Positions 1-8,656 are shown, counted from the stretch's first letter. The stretch: 64,000 bases of DNA from Aquabacter spiritensis (GCF_004346185.1 NZ_SMAI01000003.1:62001-126000); one strand, 5' to 3'. A program made the numbers and translations. The notes: generated from the sequence alone by a model not told the origin.

Positions 1-161
1 GGCCGCAGATCGAGAAAGGCGGCCAGCGAGGTCACGAAAATCAGGAATGGAAACAGCGACATCAGGATCGAGAGCGCGATGTGGCTGGCGATCGCCCAGC
101 CGTCATCGGCCGCGAAGGTCCAGAATGCATCCATGACGATGTGATAACCGCGCCGCAACAT
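1..161 (-). CDS. YihY/BrkB-family inner-membrane protein, N-terminal fragment
   Basis: This is the first 53 codons of a leftward gene that runs off the window edge. The ATG (159-161) has a GGAAGAG ribosome site just upstream. The peptide carries a segment beginning DGWAIASHIALS, followed by a hydrophobic stretch ending in LFPFLIFVTS. That pattern is typical of the N terminus of the YihY/BrkB family, a polytopic inner-membrane family once called ribonuclease BN and of uncertain biochemical role. Only the first membrane segment is visible. It reads in the same direction as dnaQ but is separated from it by 166 bp, so operon membership is unclear. The family call rests on this short but characteristic start. 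Confidence 0.75.
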   Translation of the reverse strand, partial: MLRRGYHIVMDAFWTFAADDGWAIASHIALSILMSLFPFLIFVTSLAAFLDLR

Positions 162-327
162 GCCGCTCTTCCGCCCGAACCTACGGATCGGAAACGCTCC
201 CGCTTGCTTGTCGATCGGGACGCTCCCTCATTTTTTCGTCAGGAGCGGCCGAAAGCGCTGGGGCGGAGGCGCCCCGCCCTGCTCCCGTCCGGCTCGGATA
301 CGCGATCATAGCACGGCCGCGCCGCAC

Positions 328-1065
328 TCAGGCCGGGATCGCCCTTACCGCACCGGCACCCTCTTCCGGACGCAGATACGCGTGCCACAGCGCCTTGTCC
401 CCGAGCCCGTCGACGAATGCCGCATGCACCGCGATCTCGGCGTCGGTCAGGCGCGGCGGCAGCGGCACCGGCCGCGGACGGGCGGCGAGAACAGGCGCCG
501 CCACCAGACGCGGCGCGGCGGAGGTCTCTTCCACCAGCCCCACAAGCATCGCCTGGCGCCCGCCGAGCAGCTCGCTATAGACCTCGGCCAGCAATTCGGC
601 GTCGAGAAGCGCGCCGTGCTTCACCCGGCGCGAACTGTCGATGCCGTAGCGGTTCATCAGCACGTCGAGGCTGTTCGGCCCGCCGGGATGCTTGCGGCGG
701 GCAAGCGCCAGCGTGTCGATGACGCGGTCGCGCGCGATCACCGGTCGTCCGGACCGCTCCAATTCGGCATTCAGGAAGCCGATATCGAAGGCGGCGTTGT
801 GAATGACCAGCGTGTCGTCGGCAATGAAGGCCAGGAACTCGTCCGCCGTCTGGGCGAATTTCGGTTTGTCCGACAAAAACTCGGCGGACAGGCCATGAAC
901 GTTGAACGCCTCCTGCGGCATGTCCCGCTCGGGGTTCAGATAGACGTGGAAGACATTGCCGGTGAGGATCCGGTTGACCATCTCCACGCAGCCGATTTCC
1001 ACCAGCCGGTCCCCGCCGAGCGGATCGAGCCCGGTGGTTTCGGTATCGAGCACGATCTCACGCAT
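328..1065 (-). CDS. dnaQ: DNA polymerase III epsilon subunit (3'-5' proofreading exonuclease)
   Basis: Predicted 245-residue proofreading subunit of the replicative polymerase. The DEDDh exonuclease motifs are all present: Exo I DTETTG (D7, E9), Exo II HNAAFD (D94) and Exo [14 protein letters not shown] (H150, D155). A longer frame extends upstream, but the ATG at 1063-1065 places the Exo I motif six residues from the N terminus, as is usual in the family. This start overlaps the coaE stop by 8 bp. The C-terminal 70 residues are Ala/Pro-rich and less conserved; in E. coli the tail binds the alpha subunit. The gene is the last of a leftward operon starting at ppsR. In Caulobacter secB follows dnaQ, but it is absent here. 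Confidence 0.95.
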   Translation of the reverse strand: MREIVLDTETTGLDPLGGDRLVEIGCVEMVNRILTGNVFHVYLNPERDMPQEAFNVHGLSAEFLSDKPKFAQTADEFLAFIADDTLVIHNAAFDIGFLNAELERSGRPVIARDRVIDTLALARRKHPGGPNSLDVLMNRYGIDSSRRVKHGALLDAELLAEVYSELLGGRQAMLVGLVEETSAAPRLVAAPVLAARPRPVPLPPRLTDAEIAVHAAFVDGLGDKALWHAYLRPEEGAGAVRAIPA

Positions 1066-1687
1066 GGCTGTCCCGTCTGTCTGATCCGAAGCGGCGGCCC
1101 GGCCCGGCGAGCGCCCGCACGATGCCGCGCACCTGATGCCGCGCCGCCGGAAAGCCGCGCCCGGTATCGATGACGAAATGGGCGCGGCGGCGCTTTTCCG
1201 AATCGGCCATCTGCTTGTCGAGGATGAGGGCAAATCGCTCCGGCGTCATGCCCGGACGGGCGAGGACGCGCGCCGCCTGCACAGATTTCGCCGCGCTGAC
1301 GACCGCCACCGCATCGACCCGCCCAGCCCCGCCGGTCTCGAACAGGAGCGGAATGTCGAGCACCACGAGCCGCGCCGCCGCCGCCCGCGCCGCCGCCAGA
1401 AAAGCGGCTTCCTCTTCCCGCACCAGAGGATGGACGATCGCTTCCAGGCGCTTCATCGCCTCGGGATCGCCGAGCACCTGCCGCGACAAGGCCGCCCGAT
1501 CGATCGCCCCGTCGCGCGCGACGCCCGGAAAGGCCGCCTCCACCGGCGCCACCGCCGCGCCGCGATAGAGCGCATGGACGCGCGCATCGGCGTCGTAGAC
1601 GGGGATGCCCGCCTCGGCGAACAGGCCGGCGGTCGCCGATTTGCCCATGCCGATCGAACCGGTAAGCCCGAGCACCCACATGCTCAT
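1058..1687 (-). CDS. coaE: Dephospho-CoA kinase
   Basis: A 209-residue P-loop kinase for the last step of coenzyme A synthesis (dephospho-CoA + ATP to CoA). The Walker A motif [11 protein letters not shown] lies at residues 8-18, followed by the family's DAD segment (YDADARVH, about residues 31-38) and the [13 protein letters not shown] strand near residue 110. Length is normal (about 200 residues). Its ATG overlaps the aroE stop as ATGA, and its 3' end overlaps dnaQ by 8 bp, so translation is probably coupled along the operon. The C-terminal tail (about residues 175-209) is Arg-rich and variable. Met3 is an alternative start but lacks the overlap. Confidence 0.95.
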   Translation of the reverse strand: MSMWVLGLTGSIGMGKSATAGLFAEAGIPVYDADARVHALYRGAAVAPVEAAFPGVARDGAIDRAALSRQVLGDPEAMKRLEAIVHPLVREEEAAFLAAARAAAARLVVLDIPLLFETGGAGRVDAVAVVSAAKSVQAARVLARPGMTPERFALILDKQMADSEKRRRAHFVIDTGRGFPAARHQVRGIVRALAGPGRRFGSDRRDSHA

Positions 1688-2526
1688 GCCTCCAACTGGC
1701 CTTTGGCGCGCAGATCAGCGACGATCAGCGCGCGCAGGCCGGCATCGACCTCCGGCTGCACCCCGAACCAGCGCGCGAAGCCCGGCACCGCCTGGTGGAG
1801 CAGCATGCCGAGCCCGTCCACCGTGGCGAGGCCGCGCGCTTTGGCGGCCTTCAGGAACGGCGTCTCGAGCGGGACATAGACCGCGTCCGTCACCACGGCA
1901 TCCGGCCGGGCGGCGTCGAGGTCGATTTCCAGCGGGTCGTGGCCCTTCATGCCGAGCGAGGTGGTGTTGACGACGAGGCCCGCCTCCCGCAGCGGAGCCG
2001 CGATCGCGTCCCACGCAACCGGGCGGACGCGCGGGCCGAACAAATCGGCGAGCGCCGCGGCCCGGGACAAGGTGCGATTGGCGAGATCGAGCCGCGGGAC
2101 GCCCCGCTCCAGCAGGCCATGGACGATCGCCCGCGCCGCGCCGCCGGCGCCGAGCACCAGAACCGGCCGGTCGGCCGCCCAGCCCGGCGCGCCGGAATCG
2201 AGATTGGCCATGAAGCCATAGGAATCGGTATTGCCGCCGACCATCCGGCCGGTCTCGAACCAGATCGTATTCACCGCCTCCAGCCGCTGCGCCGTGGCAT
2301 CGGCGACGTCGACCGCCCGGAACGCGATCTCCTTGTTCGGCGCCGTGACGTTGCAGCCGTCATAGCGGGTGGCGAGGGCCGCGAAGAAGCCCGGCGCGAC
2401 CTCCGGCGGCACGTCTTCCCGACCATAAGAGCCGTCGATGCCGTGGCGGGCGATCCAATAGCCGTGAAGAAGCGGGGATCTGGAATAAGCGGCGGGATGG
2501 CCGACCACGCAGACGCGGACCGTCAC
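1684..2526 (-). CDS. aroE: Shikimate 5-dehydrogenase
   Basis: A 280-residue NADP-dependent shikimate dehydrogenase of the common aromatic pathway. The N terminus has the substrate-binding segment [11 protein letters not shown] and the NVTAPNKE segment containing the catalytic lysine. The Rossmann half has [13 protein letters not shown] and ANRTLSRA, and the C terminus has [11 protein letters not shown] chose the GTG at 2524-2526 because it overlaps the maf stop as GTGA and puts VCVVGHP at the proper distance. The frame stays open much farther upstream only as a shadow of maf. The gene is the middle member of the ppsR-maf-aroE-coaE-dnaQ operon. Confidence 0.95.
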   Translation of the reverse strand: MTVRVCVVGHPAAYSRSPLLHGYWIARHGIDGSYGREDVPPEVAPGFFAALATRYDGCNVTAPNKEIAFRAVDVADATAQRLEAVNTIWFETGRMVGGNTDSYGFMANLDSGAPGWAADRPVLVLGAGGAARAIVHGLLERGVPRLDLANRTLSRAAALADLFGPRVRPVAWDAIAAPLREAGLVVNTTSLGMKGHDPLEIDLDAARPDAVVTDAVYVPLETPFLKAAKARGLATVDGLGMLLHQAVPGFARWFGVQPEVDAGLRALIVADLRAKGQLEA

Positions 2527-3152
2527 GGCAGAAGCTCCTCGCCGCGCAGGAAGCCGAGCAACGGCAGAAGCGGCAGACCGAGAATGGTGAAGTGATCGCC
2601 CTCGATGCGCTCGAACAGGTGCACGCCCAGTGCCTCGAGCTGGTAGCACCCGACCGAGGCGAGGGCGGCGGGGCCCGCCGCGTCGAGATAGTCCTCGATG
2701 TCCGCCGCGGAGAGCGGACGCATCGTCAGCGCGGCGCAGTCCAGCGCCTCGAACAGGATTTCCTCGTCGCGCACGACGCAGAGCGCGGCATGCAGCACAT
2801 GGGTCCGTCCGGCGAGCCGGGAGAGCTGGAGCGCAGCCGCGGCCCGGTCCGGCGCCTTGTGGAACAGCGTCCCGCCGAGCGCCAAGGTCTGGTCGGCGCC
2901 GAGCACGTAGCGCTCGGGTCCGACCCGGGCCGCTCCGGCGAACGCCTTGGCGCGGGCGAGAATGCGCGCGATGTCGTCCGGCGCGGCCTCGGCGGCGGGC
3001 GCATCGGCTTCGATGCGGCGTTCGTCCACCACCGCCTCGACCGTCTCGACCGGCAGGCCGGCCGCTTCGAGAAGGGCGCGCCGCACTGCGCTCCGCGAGG
3101 CGAGCGCGAGCGGGGCGGTCCCGCGCCACAGGCCCGTACCCGGCCGGCTCAT
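2523..3152 (-). CDS. maf: Maf-family nucleoside triphosphate pyrophosphatase
   Basis: A 209-residue Maf/HAM1-like house-cleaning enzyme. The family hydrolyses non-canonical or modified NTPs and has been linked to septum control. Family landmarks are [12 protein letters not shown] near the N terminus, GADQTL around residue 88 (the conserved Asp loop), and the C-terminal block running from GCYQLEALG to [10 protein letters not shown]. Length fits the family, with a slightly extended N terminus. Its ATG overlaps the ppsR stop as ATGA, and its own stop overlaps the aroE GTG. The substrate subtype (dTTP/UTP versus 7-methyl-GTP) cannot be assigned safely. Confidence 0.92.
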   Translation of the reverse strand: MSRPGTGLWRGTAPLALASRSAVRRALLEAAGLPVETVEAVVDERRIEADAPAAEAAPDDIARILARAKAFAGAARVGPERYVLGADQTLALGGTLFHKAPDRAAAALQLSRLAGRTHVLHAALCVVRDEEILFEALDCAALTMRPLSAADIEDYLDAAGPAALASVGCYQLEALGVHLFERIEGDHFTILGLPLLPLLGFLRGEELLP

Positions 3153-4003
3153 GTCTCGACGATGCTCCGCCGCCGCCGTTCGGAGAGATGTCCGATGATC
3201 GCCGCCGCCGTCTCTTCGATCGAGCGCCGCGTCACGTCGATCTGCGGCCAGCCGTGGCGGGCGCAGAGCCGGCGCGAATAAGCGAGTTCCTCCGACACCG
3301 CCTCGCGGTCGACATAGGACGCGCTCGGATTTGCGGCATTGAGGCCGAGTAGGCGGTTCTGGCGGATCTCCACGATCCGGTCCGGGCTCGCGACCAGCCC
3401 GACGACGAGCGGTTTCTTGAGCTTTTCGATATTGGCCGGCAGGGGCACGTTGGGCACCAGCGGGATGTTGGCGGTCTTTACCCCGCGATTGGCGAGATAG
3501 ATCGAGGTCGGCGTCTTGGAGGTGCGCGAGACGCCGATCAACACCACGTCGGCCTGTTCCAGATCCTCGGTGAGGTGGCCGTCATCGTGCATGACGGTGA
3601 AATTCAGCGCGTCGATCCGCTTGAAATAGGTCGCGTCGAGCGCATGCTGGCCGCCGATGCGCGGCTGCGGCTCGCCGCCGAGATAGGCCTGGAAGAGCTG
3701 GACCACCGGCGCGAGCACCGAAAGAAAGGGCACGCCCAGCTCCCGGCAGCGCTGCTTCAGCCGCTCGCGGATCTCCTTGTCCACCAGCGTATAGAGCACG
3801 ATGCCGGGATTGCCCTCGATCTCGATCAGGACCCGTTCGAGCTGCGTCATCGAGCGGACGAGCGGGTAGACGTGCTCGATCGGCAGGACGTTGGAATATT
3901 GCGCGCAGGCCGCCCGGCCGACATTGATCAGCGTCTCGCCGGTCGCGTCGGACACCAGATGAAGGTGAAAATAGGCCGGCTGCGCAACCTTCTCGCCGCT
4001 CAC
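3149..4003 (-). CDS. ppsR: Bifunctional pyruvate,phosphate dikinase regulatory protein (DUF299 kinase-pyrophosphorylase)
   Basis: A 284-residue member of the PpsR/PDRP family. These enzymes inactivate PEP synthase or PPDK by ADP-dependent phosphorylation and reactivate them by phosphate-dependent dephosphorylation. The N terminus has [13 protein letters not shown], the P-loop-like GVSRTSKT lies at residues 157-164, and [12 protein letters not shown] follows. I chose the GTG at 4001-4003 because it has a GGGAGAC ribosome site and gives the usual family length. An upstream ATG at about 4105 would add a poorly conserved 34-residue extension reaching into the putative origin. It is the first gene of the leftward operon. 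In Caulobacter the homologous gene (CC_0001) borders the replication origin. Confidence 0.9.
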   Translation of the reverse strand: MSGEKVAQPAYFHLHLVSDATGETLINVGRAACAQYSNVLPIEHVYPLVRSMTQLERVLIEIEGNPGIVLYTLVDKEIRERLKQRCRELGVPFLSVLAPVVQLFQAYLGGEPQPRIGGQHALDATYFKRIDALNFTVMHDDGHLTEDLEQADVVLIGVSRTSKTPTSIYLANRGVKTANIPLVPNVPLPANIEKLKKPLVVGLVASPDRIVEIRQNRLLGLNAANPSASYVDREAVSEELAYSRRLCARHGWPQIDVTRRSIEETAAAIIGHLSERRRRSIVET

Positions 4004-4095
4004 GCGTTCGTCTCCCGGCAAGCCTGTGGACAGCCGGTGCAGGAAGGCATGCCCGGCACGCCCATGCAAGCCGATCCTGAGAATAGCGGGCACCG

Positions 4096-4104
4096 TCATC
4101 CACA
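4096..4104 (+). promoter_or_regulatory. DnaA-box-like site (best of five)
   Basis: TCATCCACA differs from the DnaA consensus TTATCCACA at one base. Four more TGTGGA cores in the opposite orientation lie within 140 bp on either side (from 4025, 4139, 4149 and 4234), matching 6 or 7 of 9 consensus bases. Confidence 0.6.
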
Positions 4105-4163
4105 TTTCGCGCCGCGGGGACAGGATCCGACCCCTGCCTGTGGAGCGGTGTGGACGGGCCGCA

Positions 4164-4179
4164 TTAACCCTTTTTTAAC
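4164..4179 (+). promoter_or_regulatory. CtrA full binding site TTAA-N7-TTAAC
   Basis: TTAA (4164-4167), seven bases, TTAA (4175-4178), then C. This is the exact spacing of the full CtrA consensus known from Caulobacter, where CtrA binding silences the origin. Whether this organism has CtrA cannot be seen here. Confidence 0.65.
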
Positions 4180-4261
4180 CTGTGTGGCAGCGGGATCGGC
4201 CGCTGCGGGGCCGCGTCGAAACGCAGCGCTTCCTGTGGAGCGGTTGTCGACGGCGCTGCGA

Positions 4262-4269
4262 ATGGTTAA
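4262..4269 (-). promoter_or_regulatory. CtrA half-site TTAACCAT
   Basis: ATGGTTAA on the plus strand is the complement of TTAACCAT, the canonical CtrA half-site. It lies 82 bp from the full site, at the edge of the AT-rich stretch and about 66 bp before the hemE start region. Confidence 0.5.
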
Positions 4270-4280
4270 TCAACCGTGAA

Positions 4281-4312
4281 GACTCTACAGACTCTCTCTT
4301 TAAAGAAGATTC
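4281..4312. promoter_or_regulatory. Cluster of three GANTC (CcrM-type) methylation sites
   Basis: GACTC at 4281-4285, GACTC at 4290-4294 and GATTC at 4308-4312. GANTC is the target of the alphaproteobacterial cell-cycle methyltransferase CcrM. Three sites in 32 bp inside the AT-rich part of the putative origin suggest methylation-sensitive control of the origin or of hemE. Confidence 0.6.
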
Positions 4313-4334
4313 TCTTTTATTGGACGGGATGGGA

Positions 4335-5378
4335 ATGATCCGCGCGCCGGCGACCGCTTCGCCCTTCCTCGCCGTGCTCGACGGATCGGTCTCCGATCCT
4401 CCGCCGCTCTGGATGATGCGCCAGGCGGGACGCTACCTTCCGGAATATCGCGACGTCCGCGCCAAGGCCGGCGATTTCCTGACGCTGTGCTACACGCCGG
4501 ACCTCGCCGCCGAGGTGACGCTCCAGCCGATCCGCCGCTACGATTTCGACGCCGCGATCATCTTTTCGGACATCCTCGTCATTCCCCACGCGCTCGGCAC
4601 CGGGCTGCGCTTCGAGGCGGGCGAGGGCCCGCGGCTCGATCCGGTGACCGACGGGGCGGGGCTCGCGCGCCTGTCCGAGACGCTGGATCCGGCGCGCACC
4701 GGGCCGGTCTACGAGGCGATCGCCCGGACCCGGGCGAAGCTCTCCGCCCGCACCGCCTTGATCGGCTTCTGCGGCGCGCCCTGGACGGTCGCGACCTACA
4801 TGGTCGCCGGCCGCGGGACCGACGATCAGGCGCCGGCGCGGCTCGCCGCCCTGCGCGATCCGGACTTTTTCCAGGCGCTGATCGACCTCCTGGTCGAGAC
4901 CTCGATCGCCCATCTCGCCGGCCAGATCGAGGCCGGGGCGGATGCGGTGCAGATTTTCGACACCTGGGCCGGCGTGCTCGATCCCCGCTCGTTCGAGCGC
5001 TGGTGCCTCGATCCCCTGGCGCGGATCGCGGCGGGACTGTGGGCGCGCCATCCCGAGGCGCGGATCATCGCCTTCCCGAAGGGTGCGTCGGCTGCGGCTT
5101 TGGCGCGGATCGCGGCGCTGGGCGTAAATGCGGTCGGGCTCGACTGGACCGCGGACCGCGTTTCGCTGCGCAAGCTTGGGGACAAGGTCGCGCTCCAGGG
5201 CAATCTCGACCCGCTGCGGCTGATCGCCGGCGGGCCGCAGCTCGACGAGGAAATCCTGCGCATTCGCAGCGACTTCGAAGGCGTCCGGCACATCTTCAAT
5301 CTGGGCCACGGGATCAAGCCGGAGACCCCGCTCGCCCATGTGGACCGGCTGGTGGAGAAAGTCCGCGGACCGCTCTGA
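4335..5378 (+). CDS. hemE: Uroporphyrinogen decarboxylase
   Basis: A 347-residue cytoplasmic enzyme that converts uroporphyrinogen III to coproporphyrinogen III in heme synthesis. The N-terminal signature [16 protein letters not shown] and the active-site segment with conserved Asp ([12 protein letters not shown]) are present, as are the [15 protein letters not shown] and FNLGHGI blocks. Of two in-frame ATGs, 4329 and 4335, I chose 4335: it lies six bases after GGACGGG, whereas 4329 abuts it. The frame stays open upstream into the putative origin, but that part resembles nothing. hemJ follows after 84 bp, giving a small heme module beside the origin. Confidence 0.95.
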   Translation: MIRAPATASPFLAVLDGSVSDPPPLWMMRQAGRYLPEYRDVRAKAGDFLTLCYTPDLAAEVTLQPIRRYDFDAAIIFSDILVIPHALGTGLRFEAGEGPRLDPVTDGAGLARLSETLDPARTGPVYEAIARTRAKLSARTALIGFCGAPWTVATYMVAGRGTDDQAPARLAALRDPDFFQALIDLLVETSIAHLAGQIEAGADAVQIFDTWAGVLDPRSFERWCLDPLARIAAGLWARHPEARIIAFPKGASAAALARIAALGVNAVGLDWTADRVSLRKLGDKVALQGNLDPLRLIAGGPQLDEEILRIRSDFEGVRHIFNLGHGIKPETPLAHVDRLVEKVRGPL

Positions 5379-5462
5379 AACCGGGGATTGTGCGATCCCC
5401 GCTTGGCCGGGGCGGTGCAACCGTGGCAGAAATGGTGCGCTTCACCTCCGGCCGGACCGCGC

Positions 5463-5888
5463 ATGCTCTATTTGTGGATCAAGGCCCTGCACATCGTCGC
5501 GCTGATCTCCTGGATGGCGACGCTGCTCTATCTGCCGCGCCTGTTCGTCTATCATTGCGGCGCGCCCGTCGGCGCGCAGCAATCGGAGACGTTCAAGCTG
5601 ATGGAACGCCGCCTGCTGCGGCAGATCGGCAATCCGGCGATGATCGTGACCTGGCTCGCCGGGCTGTATCTGCTCTACGAAGGCGGCTGGATCGTCGCCG
5701 GCTGGATGCATGCGAAATTGCTGCTGGTGCTCGGGCTCTCCGCCTTCCACGGCCTTCAGGCGAAATGGCTGAGGGAGTTCGCGGACGACCGGCGCGACCG
5801 CAGCGCGCGCTTTTTCCGGATGGTGAACGAGATCCCGGCGCTGCTCATGGTGGGCATCGTCGTCCTGGTCGTGGTCAAGCCGTTCTGA
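5463..5888 (+). CDS. hemJ: Protoporphyrinogen IX oxidase, HemJ type
   Basis: A 141-residue integral membrane protein of the HemJ (UPF0093) family, which oxidises protoporphyrinogen IX to protoporphyrin IX in most alphaproteobacteria. Four hydrophobic segments are visible. The conserved N-terminal LYLWIKALHIVALISWMA has the histidine implicated in heme binding, and HAKLLLVL near residue 82 carries the conserved lysine. The ATG at 5463 gives the normal family length; a longer frame begins at 5388 but adds non-hydrophobic sequence. The ribosome site is weak. In many relatives rho follows hemJ, but here a universal stress gene does. Confidence 0.92.
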   Translation: MLYLWIKALHIVALISWMATLLYLPRLFVYHCGAPVGAQQSETFKLMERRLLRQIGNPAMIVTWLAGLYLLYEGGWIVAGWMHAKLLLVLGLSAFHGLQAKWLREFADDRRDRSARFFRMVNEIPALLMVGIVVLVVVKPF

Positions 5889-5903
5889 TGCGAGCGCCGT
5901 GAC

Positions 5904-6401
5904 ATGAGCCCCAAGCGCCAGATCCACGAGCCCGGTCACCGCCGCAAATTCCTCGTCATCGTCGACGAGACGCCGGAATGCGATCGCGCGGTCTATTATG
6001 CCAGCCGGCGCGCGGCGCGGACCGGCAGCGGGCTGGTCATGCTCGGCATTCTGGAATTGGCGGAAGTGCGCCAGCAATGGCTCGGCGTCGCCGATCTGAT
6101 GCGCGCCGAGGCGACCGAAGCGATGCAGGAGCGGCTGGATCATTTCTCCGCACGGGCGCGGCAGATTTCCGGCGTCGCGGCGGAGCACGCGATCCGCGAG
6201 GGGCCGCAGGACGAGGCGCTGCTCGCGCAGATCGCGGAGGACCGCGACATCGCCGTCCTCGTTCTCGCCGCCGGCACGGATACGGAAGGGCCGGGTCCCC
6301 TGGTCGGCCTTCTGGCCGGTCCCGCCTCGGCGCGCTTCCCGGTCCCGGTCACGATCGTGCCCGGCGCCCTCTCCGACGAGGACCTCGACGCATTGGCCTG
6401 A
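5904..6401 (+). CDS. Universal stress protein (UspA family)
   Basis: A 165-residue single-domain UspA-like protein. It opens with a basic tail and then the beta-strand KFLVIVDETPECDRAVYYA, as in the family's N-terminal fold. Near the C terminus is VLAAGTDTEGPGPLVG, the alphaproteobacterial counterpart of the ATP-binding G-2x-G-9x-G region, followed by VPVTIVPG. It starts 15 bp after hemJ and may be cotranscribed with it. Such proteins are usually cytoplasmic and induced by stress; their molecular role here is unknown. The adjoining gene is a stress-type signalling protein, so a functional link is possible but not shown. Confidence 0.85.
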   Translation: MSPKRQIHEPGHRRKFLVIVDETPECDRAVYYASRRAARTGSGLVMLGILELAEVRQQWLGVADLMRAEATEAMQERLDHFSARARQISGVAAEHAIREGPQDEALLAQIAEDRDIAVLVLAAGTDTEGPGPLVGLLAGPASARFPVPVTIVPGALSDEDLDALA

Positions 6402-6498
6402 GCCGCCATGCAGAAAGTTCGCCGCGCGGGCGTGCAACGCCGCGCCCAGCGGATAGACTCCCGCCAAGCCGGCATTCGGCCGATCGGGGAGGGTAAGC

Positions 6499-8466
6499 GT
6501 GAAGCTGTTCGAGGCGCGTCGGGCGGCGACGCTGGAGGATGTCTCCTGGCTCCGCAAGGCGCTGCGGCGCCGGTTCGCCGAACTCCGCATCGGGGCCGAC
6601 ATCGCCGACGAGATCGTGCTGGCAGTCGCCGAACTGGCGGCCAATCTGGTGAGCCACGCCGCTCCGGCGCCCCGCGAACTGGCGCTCGAAGCGGTTCTCG
6701 ACGGCATCGTTCTCACCTTGACCATCGAGGATGACGGCGGGCCGTTCGACGCCTTCGAGAGCAAGTGGGCGCGCGCCTCGCTGGCCGGCGTCGAGGACGG
6801 CACGTCCGGCCGCGGCCTTGCTCTGGCGCGCCGCGCCCTCGACCGCGTCACCTATTCACCCGGCCCGCCGAACCGGCTGACCGCGCGGCGGCAATTGTCG
6901 CGGCGGCGGCCGCTCCTTCTGGTCGTCGAGGACGAGGACCTGCTGCTCGAAACCTATATGGACCTGCTCGAACCGCATTACCGCGTGCTCGCCGCCCGGA
7001 CCTTGCCGGAGGCGCTCGCCCTCGCGCGCGACAGCACGGTCGACCTCATCCTCACGGATTTTCACCTGGGGACCGAGCCCGGCACGGCGCTCGTGACCGC
7101 CCTGGAGGACGACAGCGAGCGCCTGCCGGTGCCGATCGTGATGATCACGGGCGATTCGAGCGTGCGGGTCCAGGCACTGGAATTCGGCGTCGATACGTTT
7201 CTCACCAAGCCGGTCCAGCCGACCGCCCTGCTCGAAACGGTGAAGCTCGCTCTTCTGCGCGCGACCCGGCAGCGCGCGCGGCTGCTGCGCTATTTCGGCC
7301 TTGCGCTCGAAAAACTGGTCCGCCCGGCTTTGCCGGAACGGCTCGGGCCCTTCAATCTGGCACTGCAATGGGAGACCGCCGATATCGGCGGCGGCGATCT
7401 GGTGGTGCATCTGCCCCGCGCCGGGGCGGACCGGATCGTGCTCGCCGACATTATGGGCCATGGCATCGATGCGAAGGCCGGGGCGGTGGCGCAGGCGGCC
7501 ATGATCCGCGCCCTCGATGTCGGTGCGCAGCTCGGGCCGTCGCACTATCTGACCCGCTGGTCCAACCTCGTGTTCTCGGAACCCGGCTTCGACGCGGCGA
7601 TGGCGACCGCTCTGGTGATCGATCTGTGGGAAGACGGGGCGATCGAAATCGCCTCCGCCGGGCATCCCTATCCGACCCTGATCTCACGCGGCGGCGTGCG
7701 CAGCGTCGTGGTGGATGGCCCGCTCCTCGGCTTCGCGCCGAACGCCCGCTATGAAAGCGTCCAGCTTCGGCTGGAATGGGGCGATCGCCTGCTGCTCGCC
7801 ACCGACGGGCTCGATCCCGCCGAACTCGCGAGCGGGGGCGCCTGTCCCGACTGGCTCATCGCGGTGATCCAGGCGAATGCCCGGAAGCCGCTGCGCACCG
7901 TGCTGCGCAATGCCGGCGCGCGCATCACCGACCGGCTGGGGCCGGACCCCGAGGACGACTGGACCCTGGTCCTGATCGAAGGCATTTCGGCGGCCCAGCG
8001 GGCGGGCGCCCTGCCGAGCATGGCCCTGCCGCCGCCCGATATGCCAGCGATCCCGCCCGGACCCCGCCTGGCCGCTCCAGTTGCGGAACCGGATCCGTCC
8101 GCTTCCGCAGCTTTGGCCGCGGCGCCGGATCCAAGCGGTGTCGGCGCGCTGCGCCGCGCGGTCGGCGAAGACAGTTTCCGCGGGCTCGCCTTGCGCTTCG
8201 TCGACAATGCCACCCGCCGGTTCGGCGAGTGGGAGGATCTGGTGGCCGAGGGCGATGCCGAGGCGCTGACGCCGACGGCGCATGCCTTTGCCGGCGTGCT
8301 CGGGCAGTTCGGCCTCACCGCGACCGCGGCGCTGGTGCGGCAGGTCGAGCACGAAACCGACCCCGCGATGCGCCTTGCGCTCGCGCGCCAGGTCGCCGCG
8401 CAGGGGCGTCCGGAACTGGTGGCGTTCCAGGCCTGGCTCGACTCTCCCCCCTCCGAGACCGTGTGA
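6499..8466 (+). CDS. Four-domain signalling protein: HATPase - receiver - PP2C phosphatase - HPt
   Basis: A 655-residue soluble regulator. Residues 1-130 form an RsbW-like HATPase (N-box AVAELAANLVSHA with N49; G-box GTSGRGLAL at 101-109). Residues 138-250 are a receiver (acidic D145/D147, phosphoacceptor D187, T217, K237). Residues 270-495 are a SpoIIE/RsbU-type PP2C phosphatase (ADIMGHG with D317; ATDG with D436; D487). A Pro/Ala linker leads to an HPt-like domain at 545-655 with H595 in AHAFAGVLGQFG. The GTG start at 6499 follows GGGGAGGG. The combination suggests phosphorelay-controlled partner switching of an anti-sigma factor antagonist. No STAS partner or sigma factor is nearby. Confidence 0.85.
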   Translation: MKLFEARRAATLEDVSWLRKALRRRFAELRIGADIADEIVLAVAELAANLVSHAAPAPRELALEAVLDGIVLTLTIEDDGGPFDAFESKWARASLAGVEDGTSGRGLALARRALDRVTYSPGPPNRLTARRQLSRRRPLLLVVEDEDLLLETYMDLLEPHYRVLAARTLPEALALARDSTVDLILTDFHLGTEPGTALVTALEDDSERLPVPIVMITGDSSVRVQALEFGVDTFLTKPVQPTALLETVKLALLRATRQRARLLRYFGLALEKLVRPALPERLGPFNLALQWETADIGGGDLVVHLPRAGADRIVLADIMGHGIDAKAGAVAQAAMIRALDVGAQLGPSHYLTRWSNLVFSEPGFDAAMATALVIDLWEDGAIEIASAGHPYPTLISRGGVRSVVVDGPLLGFAPNARYESVQLRLEWGDRLLLATDGLDPAELASGGACPDWLIAVIQANARKPLRTVLRNAGARITDRLGPDPEDDWTLVLIEGISAAQRAGALPSMALPPPDMPAIPPGPRLAAPVAEPDPSASAALAAAPDPSGVGALRRAVGEDSFRGLALRFVDNATRRFGEWEDLVAEGDAEALTPTAHAFAGVLGQFGLTATAALVRQVEHETDPAMRLALARQVAAQGRPELVAFQAWLDSPPSETV

Positions 8467-8471
8467 TCGCG

Positions 8472-8492
8472 GCACTCTGCAAGCAGAAGTGC
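8472..8492 (+). terminator. Hairpin just after the signalling gene
   Basis: GCACTCTGC and GCAGAAGTGC pair with one bulged A, five bases after the stop codon. No T-run follows, so it may be a weak or factor-dependent terminator. Confidence 0.35.
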
Positions 8493-8656
8493 GTCTTGCC
8501 CTGGGGCTATCCGGGTGTCAAACCCTGTAACCCGTCGCCACTTGGAGCAGATGCATGGATGATCGCCCCAAGGTGCAAGAAGATACCTCCGAAACGTACC
8601 CTGAGATCGCGGCGACCGGGCGGAGGAAGCGCCGATGGGCGGCCCCTAAATGCATA

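Larger units (their letters stand above)
4004..4334. other. oriC: Putative chromosomal replication origin (oriC)
   Basis: This 331-bp non-coding gap sits between divergent ppsR and hemE, the position of the Caulobacter origin. It contains five TGTGGA/TCCACA cores typical of DnaA boxes (4025-4030, 4099-4104, 4139-4144, 4149-4154 and 4234-4239), the best being TCATCCACA at 4096-4104, one mismatch from TTATCCACA. It also has a perfect TTAA-N7-TTAAC at 4164-4179, ATGGTTAA (reverse of TTAACCAT) at 4262-4269, three GANTC sites at 4281-4312 and an AT-rich stretch at 4261-4322 that could unwind. The flanking genes read away from it. Origin function is inferred and unproven. Confidence 0.75.
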
